A model generated the notes under the pieces. The model did no database searches. It was not told where the DNA came from and saw only the letters and a program-made list of their open reading frames with translations. From contig UQWL01000004.1 in the NCBI GenBank assembly GCA_900544715.1, positions 124,001-188,000 on the forward strand: DNA of 64,000 bases, in the 5' to 3' direction. Numbering within the stretch: position 1 is the first letter of the stretch; each line of letters begins with the position of its first letter. This DNA comes from an uncultured Oscillospiraceae bacterium. Lineage in GTDB: Bacteria; Bacillota; Clostridia; Oscillospirales; Acutalibacteraceae. The position numbers were made by a program, and so were the translations under genes. Shown one piece after another: positions 27,170 to 34,773 of the stretch.

Positions 27170-28395
27170 AAAAATTTATGGCAATCCTGTTTGCCGTGGC
27201 CATGGTGTGCTCCACGGCGCTTCCCGCAGCGTTTTCCGCTTCTGCGGCGGATACCTCCAGCCTGGCCGGGACGACGATCAACGTTTATAACTGGGGCGAG
27301 TATATTTCCGATGGCTCGGAAGACTCGATGGATGTCAATGCGGAGTTTACCAAGCGCACTGGCATCAAGGTCAACTACAACAATTACGACACCAATGAAA
27401 ACATGTACGCAAAGCTCAAAAGCGACGGCGTGAGCTTCGATATCGTCATTCCGTCGGATTATATGATCCAGCGCCTGATAGCCGAGGATATGCTGCAGAA
27501 GATTGATTTCTCCAATATTCCTAACTATAAGTATATCGACGCAAACTATAAAGGCCTGTATTTCGACCCCAAGGATGAATATTCCGTGCCCTACAATGTC
27601 GGCATGGTCGGCCTGATCTATAACACCAAGCTGGTGAAAGAGGCCCCCACAAGCTGGAATGTGATGTGGGATGAGCAGTACAAGGGCAAAATCCTGATGT
27701 TTGACAACCCGCGCGACGCGTTTGGCATTGCGCAGAAGCTGCTGGGTCAATCGTTCAATACGACGGATGAGGCCGAATGGAAGGCCGCTGCGGAAAAGCT
27801 CAAGGCACAGAAGCCGGTGCTCCAGGGGTATGTTATGGATGACATCTTCCGCAAGATGGAAAACGGCGAGGCGGCCATCGCGCCTTATTACGCGGGCGAT
27901 TTCATCACGATGTATGACAACAACCCCGATCTCGCGTTCGTATACCCGCAGGAGGGCGTCAATATTTTCGTCGATTCGATCTGCATCCCGAAAAACGCCA
28001 AAAACAAGGCGGCGGCGGAAGCTTACATCAACTTCCTGCTGGATCCGGATATCGCGGTGGAGAATGCGAATTACCTCGGCTACGCCACCCCGAATACGGC
28101 GGTGCTTGCCCGGGAGGACTATGAGCTGAAGGGGAATGAATACCTCTATCCGACACAGGATAGAATGCCAAAAACCGAGTATTTTTACAACCTGCCGCAG
28201 CAGACTTTAACCTTGATGACCGACCTCTGGAGTGAGCTGAAGGCTAGCCAGAGCGGAGAAATCAGCCAGGAGCAGAAAACGGATTATACCTGGCTGTATA
28301 TCGGCCTTGGCGCAGTGGCGGTCGTCGCCGCCGGCGTGATCGCATATAAAGTAATCCAGAAGAAAAAGCGCGATTTTGCGGACGCAGAGGACTGA
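27166..28395 (+). CDS. potD: PotD, polyamine-binding protein with C-terminal membrane anchor
   Basis: 409 residues, TTG start overlapping the potC stop, with AAGGAG upstream. A signal peptide ends near ASAADTSS; no lipobox Cys is present. The periplasmic-binding domain starts INVYNWGEYISDGSED and has the YSVPYNVGMVGLIYN segment of spermidine/putrescine-binding proteins. Unusually, residues about 376-396 form a transmembrane helix (LYIGLGAVAVVAAGVIAY) followed by a basic tail (KVIQKKKRD). The binding protein is thus probably held at the membrane by its C-terminus rather than by lipid. Confidence 0.93.
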   Translation: MKKFMAILFAVAMVCSTALPAAFSASAADTSSLAGTTINVYNWGEYISDGSEDSMDVNAEFTKRTGIKVNYNNYDTNENMYAKLKSDGVSFDIVIPSDYMIQRLIAEDMLQKIDFSNIPNYKYIDANYKGLYFDPKDEYSVPYNVGMVGLIYNTKLVKEAPTSWNVMWDEQYKGKILMFDNPRDAFGIAQKLLGQSFNTTDEAEWKAAAEKLKAQKPVLQGYVMDDIFRKMENGEAAIAPYYAGDFITMYDNNPDLAFVYPQEGVNIFVDSICIPKNAKNKAAAEAYINFLLDPDIAVENANYLGYATPNTAVLAREDYELKGNEYLYPTQDRMPKTEYFYNLPQQTLTLMTDLWSELKASQSGEISQEQKTDYTWLYIGLGAVAVVAAGVIAYKVIQKKKRDFADAED

Positions 28396-28431
28396 GCCGG
28401 ACGATCGCGGGAACAAGGAGAGAAATGCACA

Positions 28432-29028
28432 ATGGCATCACAGCTTCGCAAACCGCAGGCGGGGGATATCACCGCCACAATGAAAACCACCATGGGGGAC
28501 ATTCAGCTCCTCCTCTTCCCGGACGCTGCGCCGAAGGCGGTCGAGAATTTTACAACCCATGCGAAAAACGGTTATTACAACGGCCTGGTGTTCCACCGTG
28601 TCATCCCGGATTTTATGATTCAGGGCGGAGATCCGACGGGCACCGGCATGGGCGGGGAGAGCATCTGGGGCAAGCCCTTTGAGGATGAATTCAGCCCCGA
28701 TTACCACAACCTGCGCGGTGCGCTTTCCATGGCGAACGCGGGCCCCGGCACCAACGGCAGCCAGTTTTTCATCGTGCAGGCGCCCGCCGTCAGCGATGAC
28801 CTGCTCGCCCAGATGGAAACGCTCGGCGAGAGCGCTTTTCCCGCATGGGCTGTGTCGGCTTACCGCACCAAGGGCGGCACCCCGTGGCTTGATTTTCGCC
28901 ACACGGTATTCGGCCAAGTTTATGAGGGCATGGAGGTAGTCGATGCGATTGCAAACGTCCCCTGCGGCAGGAACGATAAGCCGGCGGAGGATGTCGTAAT
29001 CGAGTCCGTCACGATCAAAGAGCTGTAA
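28432..29028 (+). CDS. cyclophilin-type peptidyl-prolyl cis-trans isomerase
   Basis: 198 residues, cytoplasmic, no signal peptide. Active-site segments [19 protein letters not shown] and [15 protein letters not shown] are the cyclophilin core, with Arg and Phe of FHRV and Gln of MIQGG in place. An insert of about 30 residues ([20 protein letters not shown]) precedes the [12 protein letters not shown] block, a variant common in Clostridia. It follows potD by 36 bases and may be read through from it. A strong terminator comes after it. Confidence 0.94.
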   Translation: MASQLRKPQAGDITATMKTTMGDIQLLLFPDAAPKAVENFTTHAKNGYYNGLVFHRVIPDFMIQGGDPTGTGMGGESIWGKPFEDEFSPDYHNLRGALSMANAGPGTNGSQFFIVQAPAVSDDLLAQMETLGESAFPAWAVSAYRTKGGTPWLDFRHTVFGQVYEGMEVVDAIANVPCGRNDKPAEDVVIESVTIKEL

Positions 29029-29050
29029 AAACAAGCCTGTTTTGCGAAAG

Positions 29051-29089
29051 CCGGGCGCCGGGATTTTTTCTCCGGCGCCCGGTTTTTTT
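29051..29089 (+). terminator. intrinsic terminator after the cyclophilin gene
   Basis: Arms CCGGGCGCCGG (29051-29061) and CCGGCGCCCGG (29072-29082), then seven T. It probably ends the pot-cyclophilin transcript. Confidence 0.9.
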
Positions 29090-29243
29090 ATGAGAAGGCC
29101 TTGTATCGCTTGCTTTTTGTTGGAGAAGGCGGTAGGATAAGCTTGAAAAATTTCTCTTTCAAGCTGCGTTTTGTGCTCTTCAAGTATGAAACGCATTTCA
29201 CGGCTTGGCGTGAGAAGCGCGCGTATGAGAAGGGAGGCCCTAT

Positions 29244-29597
29244 ATGCCCAACAGCTTTGAACGCATTTATGCGGTTGTCAAACAAATTCCGTATGGGAAA
29301 GTGGCGACCTATGGCCAAATCGCCGCGCTCGCGGGCAACCCCCGCTGGTCTCGCGTGGTGGGCTACGCCCTGCATGTGAATCCAGACCCAGCGCATATCC
29401 CATGCTTTCGCGTGGTAAACCGCTTTGGCGAGGTGTCAAGCGCCTTTGCCTTCGGCGGGGAAAATGAGCAGATTGCATTGCTCCAGCGGGAGGGCGTGCG
29501 TTTCCTGCCGGATGGGCGGGTGGATCTCGCGCATTTTTGTTGGGATGGCAGCACGGCGGCCGGCGATGAAGCCGGTTGTGACAGGCCCGGATTGTAA
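29244..29597 (+). CDS. MGMT-family DNA-repair-like protein with PCFR active site
   Basis: 117 residues, covering only the C-terminal DNA-binding/active-site domain of O6-alkylguanine transferases, like the alkyltransferase-like (ATL) proteins. The helix-turn-helix PYGKVATYGQIAALAG and arginine-finger region GNPRWSRVVGYAL are clear. At the catalytic motif, Cys54 is kept but the usual His is Phe55 (PCFRVVNR instead of PCHRV). The His activates the Cys in true transferases, so activity may be weak or it may only recognise lesions. GGGAGG precedes the ATG. No partner gene is evident. Confidence 0.85.
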   Translation: MPNSFERIYAVVKQIPYGKVATYGQIAALAGNPRWSRVVGYALHVNPDPAHIPCFRVVNRFGEVSSAFAFGGENEQIALLQREGVRFLPDGRVDLAHFCWDGSTAAGDEAGCDRPGL

Positions 29598-29636
29598 GCA
29601 AGGCGCATGTTCATTTGTGAAAGGACGGATATTGAT

Positions 29637-30179
29637 ATGACCGATTTTTTTGACCTGATCGCGCGGCGTGAGAGCTGCCGCAATTATGACCCTCAAAAAA
29701 AGGTGGAAACCAATAAGCTCGTCAAATGCATCGAGGCGGCGCGCGTTGCGCCCTCCGCCTGTAACAGCCAGCCCTGGAGCTTTGTTGTAGTGAACAGCCC
29801 GGCAGTATCCCCACAGGTTGCAAAATGCGTGCAGGGGATGGGGATGAACCGGTTTACGGACAAGTGCCCGGCATTCATCATAGTGGTTGAGGAAAAAGCG
29901 ACCATGACGGCAAAAATCAGCGGTGCATTTAAGGATCAGCAGTTTGCACAGATCGATATCGGGCTCGCCACGGCGCAGATTTGCCTTGCCGCCGTGGAAC
30001 AGGGGCTCTCCACCTGCATTATGGGATGGCTGGATGAAAAAAAGCTGAAGGAGCTGCTCCAAATCCCTAAATTAAAGCGGATTCGGCTGGTATTGAGCGT
30101 GGGTTATGCCGCAGATGACCACCTGCGTGAGAAAAAACGGAAGAACCTGGACGAAATCATGCGAATTGTAGATGAATGA
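29637..30179 (+). CDS. nitroreductase-family flavoprotein
   Basis: 180 residues from ATG 29637, preceded by AAAGGACGG; an upstream in-frame ATG has no ribosome site. The FMN-binding segments RRESCRNYD (RxSxRxF/Y) near the N-terminus and APSACNSQPWSFVVV (P-S-x-x-N-x-QPW) are classic nitroreductase features. GLATAQICLAAVEQGLSTCIMGW is the dimer/FMN helix, and the LSVGYAAD tail fits the short nitroreductases of Clostridia. The electron acceptor in vivo is unknown. Confidence 0.9.
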   Translation: MTDFFDLIARRESCRNYDPQKKVETNKLVKCIEAARVAPSACNSQPWSFVVVNSPAVSPQVAKCVQGMGMNRFTDKCPAFIIVVEEKATMTAKISGAFKDQQFAQIDIGLATAQICLAAVEQGLSTCIMGWLDEKKLKELLQIPKLKRIRLVLSVGYAADDHLREKKRKNLDEIMRIVDE

Positions 30180-30233
30180 GCGTGTTTTCGCTGTGTGGAA
30201 GGGCTTGCCAGCCGGTTTTGACCGTTGCTTTGC

Positions 30234-30263
30234 TTGACGCGGTGTGCGCGTGTTTGGTATAAT
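30234..30263 (+). promoter_or_regulatory. promoter upstream of the DUF4474-like gene
   Basis: TTGACG (30234-30239), 18 bases, TATAAT (30258-30263). Transcription would begin near 30270, giving a leader of about 160 bases. Confidence 0.75.
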
Positions 30264-30431
30264 AGCCTCACTAGCCTCACGAATCTCTAAGGAATCAAAG
30301 ATTCCAAGAGCTTCGGAGAACATTGGCCTTCGAACCCCTAGTTCTCGGCTCAATTACCTCACTTCAATCCGCGTATGTGAGGCGGCAAAAGGCCGGGCCT
30401 TTCCCGGCATCACGTGAAAAGGAGAAAACCA
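30264..30431 (+). other. possibly structured leader of the DUF4474-like gene
   Basis: The leader starts with a tandem TAGCCTCAC-like repeat, then GGAATC-AAA-GATTCC, a CCTCAC...GTGAGG pair, and GCCGGG-CCTTT-CCCGGC just before the ribosome site. I match it to no known riboswitch. Confidence 0.35.
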
Positions 30432-31373
30432 ATGGATAAGAAGAAAACCAAGATCATTGTGATCGTGGCGGCTGTATGCGTTGTCATTGCCGTGGCCGTA
30501 GGCATTGTGTTTGCAGTGCGCGGTTCAAAGGAGCCGGAAACCACAGCCCCCAATAATAGCATCGGGGCGGATGTGTCAGCGCCAAGCGAATCCGTCGGCG
30601 AGGTTTCAACGGATGAGCCCTCTTCCTCGGAGGAAAGCACCGAGCCCACTGTGCCGGAGGGGACGACGGCTGAGGCAAAGCCCACAACGACGAAACCGCG
30701 TGTGACCTCCCCCACGAAGAAGCCGACTACCACGCAGGTGCCGCCCACGAAGGCGACCGGCCCGGTTACCAACGGAGAAAATCCCTTTGTGGAGTATGAT
30801 GAAAACGGCAACCCCGTCCCGATTGGCGCAACGGATTTCCGTCGCAGCCTCGGCTATTGCGAACTATATGATAATATGGCGCCCTATGCAGCGATGGATT
30901 TTGACACGGTGCGCATTAAATTCCGCTATGATAACCTTGATTGGATGGTGCAGATGTGGAAGGGGCAGTACGGCCCTTCCATCGGCTGTGAGATTGGTGT
31001 TTATCACAAGCCTCTCTCCCGTGCGGTGGAGTTTTACGACTGTGCAACGGATGAAAATTCTCTGGTGATGGAAGCCTCTCTTTACCGGAAGGGGAAATTC
31101 GTTTTCCGTATGCCTCGCAGCCTGTATTGGTGGGCCGCGGCGTTTGACCCCGGCATGCTGGATAATGTTTCCGACCGCTCGGAGCTGAATGTGGTCGCCC
31201 GCATCACGCTCAAGGATAAAGAGATGTGCAATGCCTTTGCCAATTCTCTGCAGAAGCAGAAGGATGCGCAGGGACGTACCTTCCAGAATGTGGGCAGCAA
31301 TTATAATAAGAATCAGCCAACGGTGACCCCGGTGTTCCAGGTGGTCGGCAACGACGTTTACTTTACCTGGTAA
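30432..31373 (+). CDS. membrane-anchored surface protein, DUF4474-like domain
   Basis: 313 residues from ATG 30432 with AAGGAG just upstream. A basic start (MDKKKTK) and a 23-residue hydrophobic helix form an uncleaved anchor. Residues about 35-115 are a Ser/Thr/Pro/Glu-rich stalk. The outer domain has LGYCELYDNMAPYAAMDFD, WMVQMWKGQYG and GCEIGVYHKPLSRAVEFYDC, which resemble the DUF4474 family of Clostridia; this is recalled, not searched. The function of that family is unknown. The next gene also encodes a surface protein but has its own promoter. Confidence 0.7.
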   Translation: MDKKKTKIIVIVAAVCVVIAVAVGIVFAVRGSKEPETTAPNNSIGADVSAPSESVGEVSTDEPSSSEESTEPTVPEGTTAEAKPTTTKPRVTSPTKKPTTTQVPPTKATGPVTNGENPFVEYDENGNPVPIGATDFRRSLGYCELYDNMAPYAAMDFDTVRIKFRYDNLDWMVQMWKGQYGPSIGCEIGVYHKPLSRAVEFYDCATDENSLVMEASLYRKGKFVFRMPRSLYWWAAAFDPGMLDNVSDRSELNVVARITLKDKEMCNAFANSLQKQKDAQGRTFQNVGSNYNKNQPTVTPVFQVVGNDVYFTW

Positions 31374-31401
31374 TAAAATTATGCCGTTATACAAATTGTA
31401 G

Positions 31402-31430
31402 TTGACTTTATGCTATTTTAGTGGCATAAT
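31402..31430 (+). promoter_or_regulatory. promoter of the IPETG-anchored surface protein
   Basis: TTGACT (31402-31407), 17 bases, CATAAT (31425-31430). Confidence 0.65.
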
Positions 31431-31491
31431 AACGAAGTAATACAGTGGCAATTGCCGTTGTAAATAACTCAAAGAGAAGGGAATGTCAACC

Positions 31492-32052
31492 ATGAAAAAA
31501 GTTCTCAGCGTAGCGCTTGCTCTGGTTCTCTGCCTTGCAATGTGCGTTCCGGCGTTTGCAGCCGACACGAAAGATCCGGTCGATCAGATCGCTGGCGCTC
31601 TGGAAGGTGCAGGCATTGATCTCAATGCGATCACTGAGAAGCTGTCCGGCCTGGGCGATTTCGATATCAGCTCCATCACTGGCGGCGATTTCGACATCAG
31701 CGCACTGACCGACATGCTTGGTGGCTTGAGCGACGTCGATATCTCCAGCATTAAGGATACGCTCCTTGGCGCACTTGGCAACATCGGCGGCGGCGATTTC
31801 GATATCGCTGCTATCCTCAATGGCCTGCAGGACAACGAGCTTGCTCAGCTGATCGCGAAGATCTACTCGATCGCTCCCGTAGAGAAAGATAGCACGGAAG
31901 CTCCGACCGAGACCGAGACGGAAGCTCCGACCGAGACCGAGCCGGAAGAAATCCCGGAGACGGGTGATTCCGCTGTCGGCATCGCGGTGCTTGGCGTTGT
32001 CTCCGTTGCGGCTGCTGCGGCGTTCGTCTGCACCCGCAAGAAGGAAGCGTAA
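31492..32052 (+). CDS. small secreted surface protein with sortase-like IPETG tail
   Basis: 186 residues from ATG 31492; AGAAGGG at 31475-31481 suits this start better than the ATG at 31483. A signal peptide ends in PAFAAD. The mature part carries imperfect repeats with the core GGDFDIS/SDVDISS and Gly/Asp/Ile-rich linkers, then TEAPTETE repeats. The tail is IPETGD, a hydrophobic helix and TRKKEA: an LPxTG-like wall-sorting signal with Ile for Leu. It is a probable wall-anchored protein of unknown function. It has its own promoter and a strong terminator, suggesting high expression. Confidence 0.8.
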   Translation: MKKVLSVALALVLCLAMCVPAFAADTKDPVDQIAGALEGAGIDLNAITEKLSGLGDFDISSITGGDFDISALTDMLGGLSDVDISSIKDTLLGALGNIGGGDFDIAAILNGLQDNELAQLIAKIYSIAPVEKDSTEAPTETETEAPTETEPEEIPETGDSAVGIAVLGVVSVAAAAAFVCTRKKEA

Positions 32053-32075
32053 GCAACCCTCTTTTTTCTCAACTG

Positions 32076-32110
32076 AAAACCCCTTCCGGCTGATTCCGGG
32101 AGGGGTTTTT
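32076..32110 (+). terminator. intrinsic terminator after the surface protein gene
   Basis: A 14-bp stem (32076-32089 with 32096-32109, one G-T pair) ending in TTTTT. Confidence 0.88.
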
Positions 32111-32179
32111 GTTATGCTTTATTGTGTGATGCGGCTAATCTGGCCTAGCAGCCGCAAATGCCGCCATTGGTATGTCCGC

Positions 32180-33145
32180 TTACAGTGTGCCTTCCTCAAA
32201 TGCCGTGCGGAACCATACGTTCTGCACGGTAAAGGTTTGTCCGTCCAAATATGCGAGATGCTCCGCGTCCGTCTGAAAATCGAATTGGAGCTTGTAGGAG
32301 TAGAGGCATTGTTTTTTATAGCCGCCAAATTTTTTATTTTGCGTGTTCACGCCATATTTGCCATCGCCCAGCAGGGGATGGCCGATAGAGGCAAAATGGG
32401 CGCGGATCTGATGCGTCCGTCCGGTCAGCAGATCTACCTCGGCGAGCGTTAAGCCGTTGTGGTATCCGAGCGCCCGGTAACGTGTGCGGATCGTTTTGGC
32501 GCCGGGGCAGGGCAGGCGGCGCACATAAACGCGGTTTTTCTTTTCATCCTTGAAGAGGTAGCCCTCCAGCGTGCCCTCCGGCTCCTCTAACGCGCCGATC
32601 AGGATGCAGAGGTAATATTTATGAAGCTCCCGGTCTTTCATTTTTGCATTCAATACGCGCAACGTGGCGGCATTTTTGGCCGCGATGACGATTCCGCCGG
32701 TATTACGGTCAATGCGGTTGACGAGCGCCGGAGTGAAGGATTGCTCGCTGGCAGGATCGAACTCGCCCTTTTCATAGAGATAACGTTTGACACGGGTGAT
32801 GAGGGTGTCTACATATTCATGGTCGTCCGGGTGGCAGAGAAGGCCCGCTTTTTTATCGAGCAGCAGTAGGTTTTCATCTTCATAAACGATATCGAGGCGC
32901 GGGGAAGCACCCATGAAATCATATCGCTTTTCCGGCTGAATTAAAAATTCATCGTTGATATAAAGGTCGATCACATCGCCTTCCTCCAGCCGGGTTGCAA
33001 TTTCCGCCCGCTTGCCGTTTACCTTGATGCGCTTTTTGCGGATATATTTATAGAGCAGGGATTGCGGCAGGCCCGGCAGGGATTTCGTCAGGTATTTATC
33101 CAGGCGCTGGTTCGCATCGTTTTTTTGAATAGTAAAGGTTTTCAA
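32180..33145 (-). CDS. RluA-family pseudouridine synthase
   Basis: 321 residues, TTG start at 33145 with AAGGATG upstream. An S4 RNA-binding domain (about 10-70, RLDKYLTKSLPGL, KRIKVNGKRAE) precedes the catalytic domain. The catalytic Asp is in NRIDRNTGG, a variant of the usual HRLDxxTSG motif. LLTGRTHQIRAHFASIGHPLLGDGKYG is the second family signature. It modifies uridines in 23S rRNA or tRNA; the exact site cannot be assigned between RluC and RluD types. The second copy of the 92-bp repeat is 65 bases upstream. Confidence 0.92.
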   Translation of the reverse strand: MKTFTIQKNDANQRLDKYLTKSLPGLPQSLLYKYIRKKRIKVNGKRAEIATRLEEGDVIDLYINDEFLIQPEKRYDFMGASPRLDIVYEDENLLLLDKKAGLLCHPDDHEYVDTLITRVKRYLYEKGEFDPASEQSFTPALVNRIDRNTGGIVIAAKNAATLRVLNAKMKDRELHKYYLCILIGALEEPEGTLEGYLFKDEKKNRVYVRRLPCPGAKTIRTRYRALGYHNGLTLAEVDLLTGRTHQIRAHFASIGHPLLGDGKYGVNTQNKKFGGYKKQCLYSYKLQFDFQTDAEHLAYLDGQTFTVQNVWFRTAFEEGTL

Positions 33146-33209
33146 GAATCGTCATCCTTCTATCAAAGTGATCTTAGCCTACTAAAGTCCTTTAAACATT
33201 TCTGCTGTA

Positions 33210-33301
33210 AAAAATGGCGTTGCCGCTTTGCGGCAGGAGGCGTTTTGCGCCGACAGGCATTTTTCCAATGCTTCAAACGAAGTTTGAAGCTATTATATCA
33301 T
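33210..33301 (-). repeat. 92-bp structured repeat element, copy 2, upstream of rluA-type gene
   Basis: Same architecture as 17841-17932. On the minus strand it opens with TATGATATAATAGC, which includes a perfect TATAAT, then the GCTTCAAAC/GTTTGAAGC hairpin with loop TTC, the AAAAATG/CATTTTT closing helix and two inner hairpins. It ends 65 bases before the TTG start of the pseudouridine synthase gene. The rest of the gap 33146-33405 shows no gene. Confidence 0.75.
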
Positions 33302-33405
33302 ATTCCATAGCTTTTCAAAAGGCTGGAAATACGCTATAATGGCTTCATTCAAACAAAGCGTTTTACGCGCATTTTCCAAAAATGAAAATCCGGGGGGATT
33401 GCTCA

Positions 33406-33498
33406 ATGAGCGATAAAGCGTGGATTGCCGGAATGCGGATCATCCCATCTAGCCCACTTGCCCCACCAGCCGGAAAGGACGTGTCCGGAAATGGATAA
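33406..33498 (+). CDS. possible 30-codon leader ORF before radC
   Basis: Starts ATGAGCGATAAAGCG with CCGGGGGGATT 6 bases upstream and encodes MSDKAWIAGMRIIPSSPLAP then PAGKDVSGNG. Its TAA overlaps the radC ATG region by 8 bases, which would couple translation. No known family; it may be spurious. Confidence 0.3.
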   Translation: MSDKAWIAGMRIIPSSPLAPPAGKDVSGNG

Positions 33499-34183
33499 AG
33501 GGATGCATGATGGCCACCGAGATCGGCTCAAGCGGCGTTTCCTGCAAGAGGGGATGGAGCAGTTTGAGCCGCACAATGTGCTGGAGCTTTTGCTGTTTTA
33601 TTCCATTCCACGGCAGGATACCAACGAAACGGCGCATCGCCTGATCGATACCTTTGGCTCCCTTTCCGCTGTGTTTGACGCCTCTGTGGAGGATTTGATG
33701 AAGGTGGAAGGGGTCGGGATGAATACTGCCGTATTAATTAAGCTCGTTCCGGCCGTCAACCGCCGTTATCTGGAGGATCGTGCACTGCGAGGCATGCATG
33801 CAATATCCTCTGAAGCATGCGGGGAACTGTTTGTCTCCAAATTCAACGGCGTGACGGTGGAGCGGGTTTTACTCCTCTGCATGGATAATCAGGGACGGGT
33901 GCTGCACTGCGCGTCCATTTCTGAAGGGACGCAGTCAATGGTGGATATCAGCAACCGACGGATCGTAGAAGCGGCACTGCGCCATAATGCATCCTGCGTG
34001 GTGCTGGGGCATAACCATCCCAACGGCGTGGCGGTGCCGTCTACGACGGATGTGGAAACAACGCGCGTGCTGGCGCGGCTGCTGCGATCCATGGACATTG
34101 TGCTTTACGATCACATTATCGTGGCGGATGGGGAATATTTTTCGATGGCGAAGTGTAATAATTTTAAACTGATTTTTTCTTAA
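33491..34183 (+). CDS. radC: RadC family protein (JAB/MPN domain)
   Basis: 230 residues from ATG 33491; a second candidate ATG lies four codons later with its own AAAGGG. The N-terminal helix-hairpin-helix part (HRDRLKRRFLQEG, KVEGVGMNTAVLIKL) and the C-terminal JAB metalloprotease-like domain (VVLGHNHPNGVAVPSTTDVETT, the HxHP...S...D motif) are complete. Despite the name, a DNA-repair role is not established for the family. Followed 30 bases later by a Nudix gene. Confidence 0.92.
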   Translation: MDKGMHDGHRDRLKRRFLQEGMEQFEPHNVLELLLFYSIPRQDTNETAHRLIDTFGSLSAVFDASVEDLMKVEGVGMNTAVLIKLVPAVNRRYLEDRALRGMHAISSEACGELFVSKFNGVTVERVLLLCMDNQGRVLHCASISEGTQSMVDISNRRIVEAALRHNASCVVLGHNHPNGVAVPSTTDVETTRVLARLLRSMDIVLYDHIIVADGEYFSMAKCNNFKLIFS

Positions 34184-34213
34184 CAATCGAGAACAGAAAG
34201 GGCGGCGCGGACG

Positions 34214-34627
34214 ATGCGTTGTGAAACATATCCCCTGCATACGCTTGGAACCTATCAGTTTGTTGTGATCCTATCCGTCTATCATGGAAAGCTTATGCTA
34301 AGCCGCCATAAAAACCGTTCCACATGGGAAACGCAGGGCGGCCACATTGAGGGCGGGGAATCCCCCATAGAAGCAGCCGGGCGGGAATTATATGAAGAAT
34401 CAGGCGCTGTGAAATACCTGCTTTCTCCGGCCTTCGATTACCGGGCAGGCGATGGAACCTTGTGGGGAAACGGGGTGGTATTCATCGCCGAAATTGATGA
34501 GATCGGCGCATTGCCAGAGAGCGAGATGGCGGAAGTCGCTTTTTTTCATCAATTGCCGCCGGACCTTACCTACCCGGAGATCACGCCGGTTTTGCTGCAA
34601 AAGGCGCGGGAGGCGGGGCTGCTGTGA
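34214..34627 (+). CDS. Nudix hydrolase
   Basis: 137 residues. The Nudix box GGHIEGGESPIEAAGRELYE then ESGA matches GX5EX7REUXEEXGU, with the metal-binding glutamates present. Substrates of the family are nucleoside diphosphates linked to another group; none can be named here. It is close enough to radC to share its message and ends at a terminator. Confidence 0.9.
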   Translation: MRCETYPLHTLGTYQFVVILSVYHGKLMLSRHKNRSTWETQGGHIEGGESPIEAAGRELYEESGAVKYLLSPAFDYRAGDGTLWGNGVVFIAEIDEIGALPESEMAEVAFFHQLPPDLTYPEITPVLLQKAREAGLL

Positions 34628-34661
34628 CCGGGCAGCGTGGCCGGAGAGAAAGGGCATCCAA

Positions 34662-34693
34662 AAAATCCCCTCACAAACGAGTGAGGGGATTTT
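34662..34693 (+). terminator. intrinsic terminator after the Nudix gene
   Basis: Arms AAAATCCCCTCAC (34662-34674) and GTGAGGGGATTTT (34681-34693). The symmetric A/T flanks make it usable from both strands, also for the convergent PRTase gene. Confidence 0.85.
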
Positions 34694-34773
34694 GCGTTGC
34701 AAGCCAGTTTCACGAAAAGTAGATCATAAAAGCGATCCAGCGTTTTTACAAGGATCACAGCTATTTCACAATG

